This document shows, one piece after another, positions 16,223 to 25,151 of a stretch of 40,911 nucleotides of DNA. The stretch's first letter is position 1. Each line of letters begins with the position of its first letter. The notes beneath the pieces were generated by a model that saw only the letters and a program-made list of their open reading frames with translations, had not been told where the DNA came from and did no database searches. The position numbers and the translations under genes were made by a program. Source of the stretch: Acidobacteriota bacterium (GTDB lineage Bacteria; Acidobacteriota; Terriglobia; Terriglobales; Acidobacteriaceae); contig JAKAJO010000003.1 of assembly GCA_021813745.1 (NCBI GenBank), positions 1-40,911 on the forward strand, in the 5' to 3' direction.

Positions 16223-16269
16223 GCTCGAACCCTAGTCGAGCTATATCTCAGACCGGGCAATGTCCGGTC
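16222..16269. terminator. Tandem hairpins between PRTRC E and the ABC-3C operon
   Basis: Two perfect stems lie in the 52-bp convergent gap: AGCTCGA (16222-16228) with TCGAGCT (16236-16242), and GACCGG (16251-16256) with CCGGTC (16264-16269). Two genes end here head-to-head, so this is a likely two-way terminator, although there is no long T-run on either side. Confidence 0.55.
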
Positions 16270-16274
16270 GCGCG

Positions 16275-18224
16275 TTATTTCCAGCTCTCGGGAATGAGAG
16301 CAAGGTCTCCAATTCCGCTCCACGGCTGTTCCAAGACAGCTTGTTGGTAGCGTTGATCGGGAAGATTGGCGTGTTCGAGAACAATTATCTGAAAATTAGG
16401 CGTGAGATCGTTGCAGACTGAAAACACAAGATCGAACATCCTCCTGACGGCATCCAGGTCTGCGTCGGAATCAAGCGTTTCCTTAGTCGTTCCTGAAAGC
16501 GCGACGTATTCCTGCATTGATGGAAAATAGACCTGAGTCGGCTGGTCAAGAACAATGAACCCAGGCACTGGGCGCTTATCCTGCACGAAATGTTCATGCA
16601 GCGCGAGAAGCGCCAAGAGATGGCATCCCAACCAGTTCTTGCCGCCCCCCATCCTGTACATCGGGATCGGACGCCCAGGACGGTCGGCAACCACAGTCAA
16701 GTTGTTAATGTCCAGACGATACGGCGCATTATGCTCAAGGTGTAGTAACTCCGCCCATTTTGTCATCTGCGATCCTATACGATTCAAGATCGAGAGAACA
16801 AAGTCCTGCTCCTCATCTGCGCCAAGCAACGCCTGGACGCGATCAACCTCGGCCTGTGCCTGCTTCACGGCCTTCTGTAGCGTTTCACGCTCGTCCACCA
16901 GATGAACAGTTTCGACATACAGACTTACGCGCCCCACCACGCGCGCCGCTCTCGCATTCGCATTCCGGAACTCTTCTGCTGCCTCCTGCTCCGCCAGGGC
17001 CGCTTCTAATCCGAATTCCGCTTCTGTGAGCTGTTGCCTTGCTTCCTCGCGATCGGTTCGCAGATTGTCAATGTACTCTCTCAGCCTTGGGCGTTCACCC
17101 TCTACCTGTTGGAGATCGGCATCCAAACGCCGAAGACTATCATTCAATGCGGTCACAGTCGGAACCTCGGCAGGAAGATCCGATGAGCAAATCGGGCATC
17201 GATGGGATTCCGCGGCACCTTCAAAAAGCCCGATCGAATTGAGGCGCATGACCTGTTCGCCCGCTTCGCCCGCATAGGCCTGCGCGTCGCGTTGGAATGT
17301 CTCGGCCGCCTCGATTTGTCTTTGCAAATGCTTAAAACTTGCGCGCCTTGAGTCTGCGAGATTGCGGAGAGTGGCGAGCCTGTCTTCCTCAACGAGCGGA
17401 GCGGCAGCAGGTGACCAAGTTAGAACATTCTTGAGCAATCCGAGAACGTCCTCGGTGCTCTCCGCGACCACATCGGTTCTTACTATCCCGACTTGTTGCG
17501 CTTCGGTGATAAGGCTCTGCCCACGCCTCAGTTTGTCGGTGGCGATCGAACTGGTTTCGTCCAAATCTCGCGACGCCAACTTCAGAGTTCTCTTCGCAAG
17601 ACGCAGTTCGTGTTCCAGCCGAACTCGTTCAGAGTTAATCGCCCCTAGGAAATAAGGCAACGTGTCCTTGATAGTCTGTGGCATCATCTGCTCCTGCTGC
17701 CGGTGAAACAGCAGATCCTTGTTAGCGATGAGCCCCTGAGTCTGGAAAAGATAGTAGATGGTGTGCCGAATCGTAGCTTCCAGTTCATCGCGCGATTGAC
17801 CTGCGGGCGGCGTATGCAGATTTGGAACGATCCCGAGACGGCCGGACATATCCGCGATAACTGCTTCATCATTCGAGTTTGGAGCCAATTTGGAGAAAGG
17901 AGGCACTACCAGCGATGAACCGACCTCGTAGTAAACCTGGCTCTGGCTGGCTGCATTTGCGGCGGGCGCGGGTTTGGCGACAAGTACTTCGGTATTGTCG
18001 CCGATTTTGAAAATGACGCCATACCAAGCCACAGCGTCCCGAATCACTCCTTCCGGAATGTTGAAGGTGGATCGACCCATACAGTAGTCAATGATGTCAA
18101 CGATCGCCGATTTGCCTGTCAACGACCTTCCTGTGATGATATTGACGCTTCCGAGTTGGAACGAAAGCTCACGCATCGCACCCGAATGGTTGTAGAGAAC
18201 AATGGAACGGATCTGCATGCTCAT
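16275..18224 (-). CDS. ABC-3C system ATPase (SMC/Rad50-like, DUF3732)
   Basis: About 649 residues. The Walker A loop is GRSLTGKS (32-39), a long coiled-coil region spans about 200-480 with a CPIC hook-like pair (Cys343/346) in its middle, the ABC signature is MGGGKNWLG (near 525-532), and the Walker B region reads VLDQPTQVYFP. This is the DUF3732 pattern of the ATPase subunit of ABC-three-component systems, described as bacterial conflict systems. It should sense or embrace DNA and drive the two partner proteins by ATP. The ATG at 18224 overlaps the middle-component stop as ATGA, so it is preferred to the GTG at 18239. Confidence 0.88.
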   Translation of the reverse strand: MSMQIRSIVLYNHSGAMRELSFQLGSVNIITGRSLTGKSAIVDIIDYCMGRSTFNIPEGVIRDAVAWYGVIFKIGDNTEVLVAKPAPAANAASQSQVYYEVGSSLVVPPFSKLAPNSNDEAVIADMSGRLGIVPNLHTPPAGQSRDELEATIRHTIYYLFQTQGLIANKDLLFHRQQEQMMPQTIKDTLPYFLGAINSERVRLEHELRLAKRTLKLASRDLDETSSIATDKLRRGQSLITEAQQVGIVRTDVVAESTEDVLGLLKNVLTWSPAAAPLVEEDRLATLRNLADSRRASFKHLQRQIEAAETFQRDAQAYAGEAGEQVMRLNSIGLFEGAAESHRCPICSSDLPAEVPTVTALNDSLRRLDADLQQVEGERPRLREYIDNLRTDREEARQQLTEAEFGLEAALAEQEAAEEFRNANARAARVVGRVSLYVETVHLVDERETLQKAVKQAQAEVDRVQALLGADEEQDFVLSILNRIGSQMTKWAELLHLEHNAPYRLDINNLTVVADRPGRPIPMYRMGGGKNWLGCHLLALLALHEHFVQDKRPVPGFIVLDQPTQVYFPSMQEYVALSGTTKETLDSDADLDAVRRMFDLVFSVCNDLTPNFQIIVLEHANLPDQRYQQAVLEQPWSGIGDLALIPESWK

Positions 18225-18712
18225 GGACGGACACCCCACATTGCGAAAATCGTGGCATTATCGCCGGCCGAAGCCAGCCACCGACCCACAAAATAAGCTC
18301 GTTTCCGGCATGTTGCCGATTCCGAGTTGCCGGGCCAGGTAAGTTGTTTAAGCCGCAAACGGGGAGCCTGCATCGAGCCGAAGTCGGACAGCGTTACCAT
18401 TTGGGCATTCATGGCAAAGATAATGGCTTCGCGCGTGTGACCTGAGACGGCCGCGCAACGTTCGCAGAAACCAATCCGGGCTTCCTGGTGCTCCTGCAAC
18501 CAGGGATGCATCTTGGTTGCGATTGAACTGGGAAGCGATTCTCTGGTCGTTTTGTGCAGAACGATCGGAAGGAGGAGAAACACGAGGGGATGAGGCATTC
18601 CAGAAGGACTTACCTCGGCAAATCCCCGGACGGCCTCGCGTAGAAGCAGCGCGCAGAAGGCGGGGTTGAAAAGATGCGCGACCTCGGGTGGCCGCTCACT
18701 CCAGGGCTTCAT
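18221..18712 (-). CDS. ABC-3C system middle component
   Basis: A 163-residue protein matching the middle component of three-component ABC systems: WSERPPEVAHLFNPAFCALLLREAV near the N-terminus, then PLVFLLLPIVLHKTTRESLP and a C-terminal RKRAYFVGRWLA segment. It lies between the predicted effector and ATPase genes with four-base ATGA overlaps on both sides, so the three proteins are made together. The middle component is thought to couple the ATPase to the effector. It has no enzyme motif. Confidence 0.85.
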   Translation of the reverse strand: MKPWSERPPEVAHLFNPAFCALLLREAVRGFAEVSPSGMPHPLVFLLLPIVLHKTTRESLPSSIATKMHPWLQEHQEARIGFCERCAAVSGHTREAIIFAMNAQMVTLSDFGSMQAPRLRLKQLTWPGNSESATCRKRAYFVGRWLASAGDNATIFAMWGVRP

Positions 18713-19932
18713 GAGGTCACCTCCGGTTCTGTGAGAATCTCAGATACCCGTTCCAGAAACTTTGGGTGCCACCACACACTGGGTGCGGGTTTATTCGCAA
18801 GGATATGGAAGCTCCCCCGCATGACATAGGGTTCCGTCACGTTGGGACGAATTCTCAGGTCCGCGGTCTGCTCCATCCAATTGAAGATCTGGCGGCCAAC
18901 CTTCTTCAACTCCATTTCACTTACGGTTGGCGGCAGTTCATCGCTGATCGCCGCCGCGAATCGCTCCCACTCGTCGATCAATCGGCGCTCGTAGGATTCC
19001 ACTTCATCGCCAACCAGCAACTCCTCACGCGCCCATCGTGAACGCTGTTCAAAGGCCCGATAGTAATCGAGTATTGCCTTCTCGATTCGAGGTATTCCAA
19101 CATCAATCACACGCAGCTGTTGGACAAACATCCGGCTGTCCGCCTGCGGATCGATGCTGTTCGGCTTTGCGTCCAGGTAATCGATCGGCAATGCGTTCGG
19201 CCCAAACTGCTCTGCTATGGCCCGCAGCTTGTCGTAGACCTCAAAGCCGGCAATCGGCAACAGACCGTTTGATCTCAGTTGTTCAACGACTTTTCCGAAC
19301 CACCAGCCCTCCAGTCGTTCGTACAGTGCATCTCGGTTTTGCCGGTCTACGGCAGCACGAATCCGATCCCGGATAATGACGCCAATATCCGAGATGCCCG
19401 GTGAACTGTCCAAAATGTGAACTGCCTCAACCAACTGAAGTTGCTGTTCCTGCGTCAGATCGCTGAATGCGGCGAACGCAGTCTTGAGATCGTTGTTGCT
19501 CGAATTGGCTGCAATCTCCTTCAACTTATCGAGTGCAGTAGTGCAATCCCTTCCCAGACCCGGCCGCAGCGAATACGCGATCGACCCGGCCGGTGCTTCC
19601 GCAGTGGTGACGAGGGTTAGCGTCGTGGGCGGTACCTGAACGCGCCCGTCCCTGATGTGCGTGCTCCAGATGCGGACGGTCTTCCAGAGTTGTGGAGATG
19701 CGTCAGTCAGCCGCGCTGGAACGACATTATGTTTGGTCTGCAAGAGGTCGAGCGGCGTGCCATCCTGGCCAAGAACAATATCGTCCAGACCCTCGATGAC
19801 AAGTTCCCGCTCTTCGGGACCGTCCAAGAGCAGCCAGAGAGCATACCGCGCTTGGTACAAGTAGCCAAGTCCCGACTCCTTCGCTGAAAAATCAGGCGAC
19901 TGGGGCCCCGGGTTGTCGGATGGCAACTGCAT
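18709..19932 (-). CDS. ABC-3C system effector with nuclease-like N-terminal domain
   Basis: A 407-residue protein, first in the ABC-3C operon. The N-terminal 140 residues (ESGLGYLYQARYALWLLL, then LVIEGLDDIVL with Glu47/Asp50/Asp51, then LLQTKHN with Gln65 and Lys67) have the E...QxK pattern of Cap4/DUF4297-like PD-(D/E)XK DNA endonucleases. The C-terminal part (about 280-400) is like the shared C-terminal domain of ABC-3C proteins. Expected role: cut DNA once the ATPase complex is triggered by invading DNA. The start has AGAGG upstream, and an inverted repeat TTCGGC-N9-GCCGAA lies 11 bp above it. Effector activity is predicted, not shown. Confidence 0.82.
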   Translation of the reverse strand: MQLPSDNPGPQSPDFSAKESGLGYLYQARYALWLLLDGPEERELVIEGLDDIVLGQDGTPLDLLQTKHNVVPARLTDASPQLWKTVRIWSTHIRDGRVQVPPTTLTLVTTAEAPAGSIAYSLRPGLGRDCTTALDKLKEIAANSSNNDLKTAFAAFSDLTQEQQLQLVEAVHILDSSPGISDIGVIIRDRIRAAVDRQNRDALYERLEGWWFGKVVEQLRSNGLLPIAGFEVYDKLRAIAEQFGPNALPIDYLDAKPNSIDPQADSRMFVQQLRVIDVGIPRIEKAILDYYRAFEQRSRWAREELLVGDEVESYERRLIDEWERFAAAISDELPPTVSEMELKKVGRQIFNWMEQTADLRIRPNVTEPYVMRGSFHILANKPAPSVWWHPKFLERVSEILTEPEVTS

Positions 19933-20717
19933 GAGCCTCTCGTTCGGCTACAGTCCGGCCGAAGGGGCGCACAGCGCCGCTCAGCAAGTGTGCGACCAAA
20001 ATCCTGGGCAGAATCCACGCCAACCACTCTGTTCCCTGGCATGGTTTACGCGCCGTAGCGCACGTGCTTTGAAATCGGAAACGAAGTGTATCACATTGAC
20101 CCTTGGGTAGATAGAGTACGGCTGCGGGCGTACTGCGGGCGTTTAAGCGGGGATACCCAGCATCCTTCCGAAACGGTATTTGGAAGGCGCACATGAGAGC
20201 AATGATCGCCAAGCTCGCTGGAGAATTGCTGCATCCTCAGAGAGGGCGTCAGCCAAACAAAGGCTGAGCTTTCGGCTTCCTGGCTGGCTCGCTCTTTGAT
20301 CCTGAGGATTCGCGGCCGGCTGTGCGCGACGAGTTTTGCTTTGGCGGCTTCGCAACGCCTCCCGGAAGCAGATGCGGCAGCGCTTGAACTGGCGGCCGTT
20401 AGGGCAGGCAGCTACGTCGTGTTGCATCATTTTCAGCGGACGGGAAATCTAGTGCATAAAACTGATCATCATCCTATAAATCAGTTGCTTGCAGAGCATG
20501 CCCCACATTTGTAACGGCAAGTCGGCCGGTCTTCGCCGATCTGCCTGGGCATGGTCCTGGGTTGACGATAGCCCGAGGCGCTCATTTAGCCCATATCGGG
20601 TTCAAATTGCGCGTTCCGGGCTGATCGTCCGATCCAGAAGTTCGCCAAATTCCAGCCCGCTATCGCACCTGAGCAGAAGTTCTTTCCCACACAACTCAAA
20701 TTAATCGAGGTCACTTC
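19933..20717. other. Long intergenic region between the ABC-3C operon and the MoxR gene
   Basis: 785 bp without a supported gene. It holds the leftward ABC-3C promoter region, the structured segment at 20233-20309, and the inverted repeat AACTGAT (20460-20466)/ATCAGTT (20480-20486), which could be an operator for the rightward MoxR operon. Frames found here are Arg/Ser/Pro-rich and lack ribosome-binding sites. It may contain a small RNA or decayed genes at the cargo insertion edge. Confidence 0.5.
20233..20309. ncRNA. Candidate structured RNA element
   Basis: ATCCTCAG (20233-20240) and CTGAGGAT (20302-20309) are perfect complements, and the inner arms AGAG/CTCT (20241-20244, 20292-20295) and CAGCC/GGCTG (20250-20254, 20282-20286) can extend the same stem to a long bulged hairpin of about 77 nt. 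A coding frame is absent. It could be a small RNA, an antitoxin-type RNA for the neighbouring defence system, or the folded end of a mobile sequence. No known RNA family recognised. Confidence 0.35.
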
Positions 20718-21728
20718 ATGAAACCATCGAAGCTCCATGAGGCGCTTCACGCGCTGATCAGCGAATGTGTGCCCCTGCACATCTGGGGCGCTTGCGGCGT
20801 CGGAAAGTCACAGATCGTTGCTCAGGTTGCCAACGATCTCGACTACGACTTTCTCGACGTGCGGGCCGTGCAGCTTGACCCGGTCGATCTTCGGGGTCTG
20901 CCGCGGATCGCCGCAGACCATACCGAATGGGTGCCGCCCAGGTTCCTTCCCACCACAGGTAAAGGCATTCTCTTTCTCGATGAACTGACCTCTGCGCCGC
21001 AGATGACCCAGGCGGGCTGCTATCAGTTGGTGCTTGATCGCAAGCTCGGCGAGTATGTGCTGCCCGACGGCTGGGTTGTCATCGCCGCCGGCAATCCGGC
21101 ATCGGAGCGTGGCGTCCATTTCGCCATGCCGCGACCGTTGCGCAACCGATTCGTGCATTTGGACCTTGAACCGAATCTCGACGACTGGTGCCGTTGGGCG
21201 GTGAAGGCCCAAGTCCGCCCTGAAATCATTGCCTTCCTGCGCTTCAAGCCTGAGCTTCTGCATACGGCAGACGCGACGTCGGACGCTAACGCGTGGCCCA
21301 CTCCGCGTTCATGGGAGATGGCCTCACAGGTGCTTTGCGGTATCGCCCGTCGTCAGAAGACGCAGTTTCTCTCGGGGGCCAGCGAGTTTGAGGCGCAGCT
21401 CCTGGATGGAACGGTGGGGCCGGCAGCGGCTTCGGAACTTGTCGCTTTCATTCGGCTGTTTCGCCAGTTGCCTTCGATCGACGAAATCCTTCTGAACCCC
21501 ACGACGACGCCGCTTCCTACGGAGCCTTCTGCGCAAATCGCCATTGCTACCGCCCTGGGCAGGGCCTTGAGCGACACCTCGGTAGGGAGAGGAATCGCGT
21601 ATCTCGAGCGGATGCCAACTGAGATGCGGGTGATGGCTATGCGCGATGCGGCGGCGCGGGACACCGCTATCACCCACACGCCGGAGTTTGTGCGCTTCGG
21701 AGTGGAATACCGGGAGGTCATCCAATGA
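20718..21728 (+). CDS. MoxR-type AAA+ ATPase
   Basis: A 336-residue AAA+ ATPase. Walker A is GACGVGKS (24-31), Walker B is ILFLDEL (84-90), sensor 1 is AAGNP (123-127), and the arginine finger region reads RPLRNRFVHLDL. This is a compact MoxR protein; MoxR ATPases work as chaperones that act on metal-containing or VWA-domain partners. The next two genes overlap by four bases (ATGA), and the last encodes a VWA protein, which is the usual partner. GAGGTCACTTC precedes the start. Confidence 0.9.
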   Translation: MKPSKLHEALHALISECVPLHIWGACGVGKSQIVAQVANDLDYDFLDVRAVQLDPVDLRGLPRIAADHTEWVPPRFLPTTGKGILFLDELTSAPQMTQAGCYQLVLDRKLGEYVLPDGWVVIAAGNPASERGVHFAMPRPLRNRFVHLDLEPNLDDWCRWAVKAQVRPEIIAFLRFKPELLHTADATSDANAWPTPRSWEMASQVLCGIARRQKTQFLSGASEFEAQLLDGTVGPAAASELVAFIRLFRQLPSIDEILLNPTTTPLPTEPSAQIAIATALGRALSDTSVGRGIAYLERMPTEMRVMAMRDAAARDTAITHTPEFVRFGVEYREVIQ

Positions 21729-22660
21729 TTACGGAACGGGCAATGCTCGCTGCCGTCCACATCAGCATTTGGACGGCCGTCAAACACGACCGAAAGGTCA
21801 GCCGCGATGTCGCCGATCAACACGGTGCACACCAGGGCGCGGGACGCTACAACAAGCAACTGCTGCGTGGCGCAGACAAGCTGGATGAGCTGCGTACGCT
21901 CGCCGGACAGATCCGGCAGTACTTCTACAGGATCACGCTGCCCTGGTCGGATGAAGGGTTCCGTCTCCTCCCGGCGAATTTCTACTTCGATCTCATGGCG
22001 CGCATGCGTGAGTTCGAAGCGACTTTCGAACAGGGGGTTGAGAGTTTTCTTCGGGTTTATCCGCAATACATTGAGCAGGTGAAGCCAGAATTGAACGGCC
22101 TCTTCCGGGAGGAAGACTACCCGGTCGCCGAAAAGCTGCGGACGAAGTTTGGCTTGAAAGTGGAAATCCTACCCATCCCAACCGGCGCGGACTTCCGCGT
22201 TCAGATGTCGGCCGAAGAACATGCGCGGGTTTCGCGCGAGATTGATGCGAATGTCCGCGAGTCGCTGTCACGCGGGACCGAGGACTTGTGGAGGCGGGTT
22301 CGGGAAGCCGTCGCGCACATGGTCGACCGGCTGAACGAACCGGAATCGCGCTTTCACGGATCGCTGGTCACTAATGTGCTCGACATCGTGGAGATATTGC
22401 CCCGACTCAACGTCAATGGCGATGCTGACCTGAACCGCTTTGCGGACCAGATCAAAGAGCGGCTTTGCAACTACTCTGCGCAGGACCTCAAGAAACACGA
22501 TCTCCTGCGCGTCACGACGGCGGCCGACGCCGCCAATATCGTTGCCCAGATGGACGACGTGTTGCGCGGCAGAGAAGGGTCGGAAACCGTTGTTGGCCCA
22601 ACCGCCGATGACATCTTCACCCGGATGTCCGCGTTCATGGAGGCGCCCGCGACAGTATGA
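21725..22660 (+). CDS. MoxR-associated hypothetical protein (DUF3150-like)
   Basis: A 311-residue, highly helical and charged protein with no enzyme motif seen. It sits between a MoxR ATPase and a VWA/metallopeptidase gene with ATGA overlaps at both ends, so it is most likely a subunit or adaptor of the same complex. Composition and position (ISIWTAVKHDRKVSRDVADQHGA at the start; ATFEQGVESFLRVYPQYIE in the middle) fit the DUF3150 family found in plasmid MoxR operons, but I am not sure of that family name. Confidence 0.6.
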   Translation: MITERAMLAAVHISIWTAVKHDRKVSRDVADQHGAHQGAGRYNKQLLRGADKLDELRTLAGQIRQYFYRITLPWSDEGFRLLPANFYFDLMARMREFEATFEQGVESFLRVYPQYIEQVKPELNGLFREEDYPVAEKLRTKFGLKVEILPIPTGADFRVQMSAEEHARVSREIDANVRESLSRGTEDLWRRVREAVAHMVDRLNEPESRFHGSLVTNVLDIVEILPRLNVNGDADLNRFADQIKERLCNYSAQDLKKHDLLRVTTAADAANIVAQMDDVLRGREGSETVVGPTADDIFTRMSAFMEAPATV

Positions 22661-23865
22661 GAATTGAGACACCAACCTCGCGCCGTATTGAGAAGGCGCG
22701 CACCGCTCTGGTGCTCGACCACCCCTTCTTCGGCGCGCTCCTCTTTCGATTGAAGGATAGCGAGTGCCGGTCCATTCAGACGATGGCCACCGATGGCGAG
22801 TCCCTCTACTACAATCCTGATTTCGTTGAAACCCTCAATGCGGCGACCCTGGCCGGAACACTGGCTCATGAGGTCATGCATCCGGCACTGCACCATCACG
22901 TCCGGCGCTCGGGGCGCAATCCAAAACGATGGAATATGGCATGCGACTACGCCATCAACCCTTTGCTTATTGATGCCGGACTCAACCTGCCCGAGGGAGT
23001 CCTTCTCGACAACCGCTTTCGCGGAATGAGTGCGGAGCAGATCTATAACCTGCTTGAATCGGAGGCCTCGCAAGATTCTGGCAGTGATGACCAAGAGAGC
23101 GTGTCTGGAGGGGAGGGATCGAACGCTGAGCATCCGCTCACCTGCAAAGCGAATGAACCATCTGCTCCCATGACCGATGGCGGAATCGGCCAAGTTCTCG
23201 ATGCGCCTGTGCTCGACAACAATACTCCCAGCATTGAGGAACAGGTCCGGGAGTGGAATATCGCTGTCAAACAGGCGGCGACGATTGCCAAACATGCGGG
23301 TAAGGTTCCAGCCGGTCTCAACCGGGCTCTGGAAGGAGCGGCAGAGGCCGCTATCGACTGGCGCGAACTGCTGCGCAGATCGTGGTCCGACACGATTCCA
23401 GCGGACTACAGATGGATGCGCCCCAACCGCCGCCACGTCTGGGCAGGCATCTATCTGCCGGGAGTGGTACGCGAGGGTGTAGGCGAGATCGCGATCGCCG
23501 TCGACTGCTCCGGCTCAGTCAGCGCGCGACAATTGCGGCTGTTTGAAGCCGAAGTGCGTTCGATTCTCGAAGGCCAACGGCCGGAGCGTGTTTACGTTCT
23601 CTACTTCGACGCAGTGGTTCAGAAAGTGGAGACCTACGAAGCGGGACAACGCATTAAACTCAACCCAGTCGGCGGAGGAGGTACGGAGTTTGGTCCGTGC
23701 TTCGAATGGCTCGAAGAGAGAAGCATCCGGCCGCAGCCCCTGGTCTTTTTGACTGACCTCTACGGATCATTCCCACCGTCCGCTCCACCCTATCCCGTCC
23801 TTTGGGCTTCGACAGGAAGCCACAAGGCGCCCTTCGGCGAAGTCATTGCTATGCAGGCTGCATAA
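22657..23865 (+). CDS. Metallopeptidase-like/VWA-like protein (DUF2201)
   Basis: A 402-residue protein with two domains. The N-terminal part has a zinc-protease motif HEVMH (71-75) within LAGTLAHEVMHPALHHH. An acidic linker (about 135-195) follows. The C-terminal part is a von Willebrand A-like domain with a full MIDAS: DCSGS (283-287), the GGGGTEF threonine and LTDLYG aspartate. This is the DUF2201 layout. With the MoxR ATPase it should make a chaperone/peptidase-type complex. The ATG overlaps the previous stop (ATGA). Whether it cleaves protein cannot be told; a second zinc-binding Asp may be the one in MACDYAIN. Confidence 0.86.
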   Translation: MRIETPTSRRIEKARTALVLDHPFFGALLFRLKDSECRSIQTMATDGESLYYNPDFVETLNAATLAGTLAHEVMHPALHHHVRRSGRNPKRWNMACDYAINPLLIDAGLNLPEGVLLDNRFRGMSAEQIYNLLESEASQDSGSDDQESVSGGEGSNAEHPLTCKANEPSAPMTDGGIGQVLDAPVLDNNTPSIEEQVREWNIAVKQAATIAKHAGKVPAGLNRALEGAAEAAIDWRELLRRSWSDTIPADYRWMRPNRRHVWAGIYLPGVVREGVGEIAIAVDCSGSVSARQLRLFEAEVRSILEGQRPERVYVLYFDAVVQKVETYEAGQRIKLNPVGGGGTEFGPCFEWLEERSIRPQPLVFLTDLYGSFPPSAPPYPVLWASTGSHKAPFGEVIAMQAA

Positions 23866-23975
23866 TCGCGAGGGCTTCGCCGCTCATTGCGTATAGCTAT
23901 GTCAGCGGCCTTCGATTAACCCAAACATTCACGACAAATCCTCGCGCGACCGAAGTGAGGATCAGGAGGCCCTGT

Positions 23976-24434
23976 GTGAACCGGATATATCGCGTGTTTA
24001 CGGATGGTTCCACAATCGGCAACCCCGGCCCTGGAGGATGGGGTGCCGTCTTGATGAACGGGAGTCGGCGATGGGAGATGTCCGGCGGATGTGACAGAAC
24101 GACAGTATCAGAAATGGAACTTGTCGCTGCCATCGAGGCCCTTCGCTCGCTTCCGCTCGCTGTGCACATCGAGTTGCACTCGGATTCCCAATACCTGATC
24201 TACGGAATGAGCGGCTTCGTGCTCAAGTGGGAGCGGGAGGGTTGGCTAAACCGTCGAGGCAGCCGAATCCAGCACCGCCAATTGTGGACCGAACTCACCG
24301 TACTGAATGCGAAGCACGCAGTGCAGTGGGTGTGGCTCAAGGGCCACAACGGCCATCGCGACCAGACCCGAGCTGATTCACTCGCGTATCAAGCTGCACG
24401 CGCCCTTTGGTTGAGGGAGAAAGCCGCAGCGTGA
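23976..24434 (+). CDS. rnhA: Ribonuclease HI (second copy)
   Basis: A 152-residue RNase HI from a GTG start with CAGGAGG six bases before it; a longer frame starting at 23802 has no ribosome-binding site and lies partly inside the VWA gene. Catalytic residues are all present: Asp10 (TDGST), Glu48 (SEMEL), Asp70 (SDSQY), His124 (KGHNG) and Asp134 (TRADS). The sequence is clearly different from the first copy at 10331, so they were acquired separately or diverged long ago. ATCCTC and GAGGAT just upstream form an inverted repeat that could mask the ribosome-binding region. Confidence 0.93.
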   Translation: MNRIYRVFTDGSTIGNPGPGGWGAVLMNGSRRWEMSGGCDRTTVSEMELVAAIEALRSLPLAVHIELHSDSQYLIYGMSGFVLKWEREGWLNRRGSRIQHRQLWTELTVLNAKHAVQWVWLKGHNGHRDQTRADSLAYQAARALWLREKAAA

Positions 24435-24478
24435 ACCGCGCAATAAACCAACGGAAACCAATAGAAGGAGTGGCGGAC

Positions 24479-25084
24479 ATGGCTTCGATTGCCGAAGCGA
24501 ATTCGTTGTTCGAAATTGATACGGAATTGGACGGCCTCCTGGAGGAGATTGAGGGACAGATTGAGTCAGAAGGTGAGCCGTCCGAGGAATTGTTTGCACG
24601 CTTCCAGGAATTCTGCGCAGCGCATGGCGAGAAAGTGGATCGGATCGGCCGCTTTGTGCGCATGATGGAGGCGCGTGAACAGTTTTGCCGGAGCGAGGCC
24701 GCACGTCTGGGCGACCGGGCGCGCGCAGCGGCAGGCACGGTGGAGCGCACCAAGAATATGGTGCTCTATTACCTGCTTAGCCGGGATCTGAAGAAAATCG
24801 AGGGCCAGCAGTTTACCTTGCGCGCCCAGAAGAATAGCCAGGACTCCGTGCGGATCACCGACCAGGCCGCAGTGCCGAAGTGCTACTGCAGGATCGAAGC
24901 GCGCGTCGCCGGCGTGATCTGGGAAACGGTGCTGTCCCTGCTTCCTGAAGAACTTGCGAAGGCTCTCGAATCTTCGATCCAGGAGACTCGGCCGGACAAC
25001 GACGCCATCAAGGCGGCAGTGGCTCAGAGTGAGATGGTGCCCGGGGCCGAAGTCAGGCGAGGAACACACCTGCGCGTTGCTTGA
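24479..25084 (+). CDS. Siphovirus Gp157-like protein
   Basis: A 201-residue protein. The N-terminal 130 residues are coiled-coil and acidic (ELDGLLEEIEGQIESEGEPSEELF), and the C-terminal section (LKKIEGQQFTLRAQKNSQDSVRITDQAAVPKCY) matches the Gp157 family of lactococcal and streptococcal siphoviruses. Gp157 proteins are encoded in phage replication regions; one report links them to phage resistance, but the mechanism is unclear. AGGAG lies about 11 bases before the ATG, which decides this start over 24407. Its presence supports phage-related ancestry of the element. Confidence 0.82.
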   Translation: MASIAEANSLFEIDTELDGLLEEIEGQIESEGEPSEELFARFQEFCAAHGEKVDRIGRFVRMMEAREQFCRSEAARLGDRARAAAGTVERTKNMVLYYLLSRDLKKIEGQQFTLRAQKNSQDSVRITDQAAVPKCYCRIEARVAGVIWETVLSLLPEELAKALESSIQETRPDNDAIKAAVAQSEMVPGAEVRRGTHLRVA

Positions 25085-25151
25085 AGTCGGCGCCAGTAAG
25101 TCAAAGAAAATGCAGGGTTCTGGCCGGTCGAGATGTGTCCTGTTTCTACCT

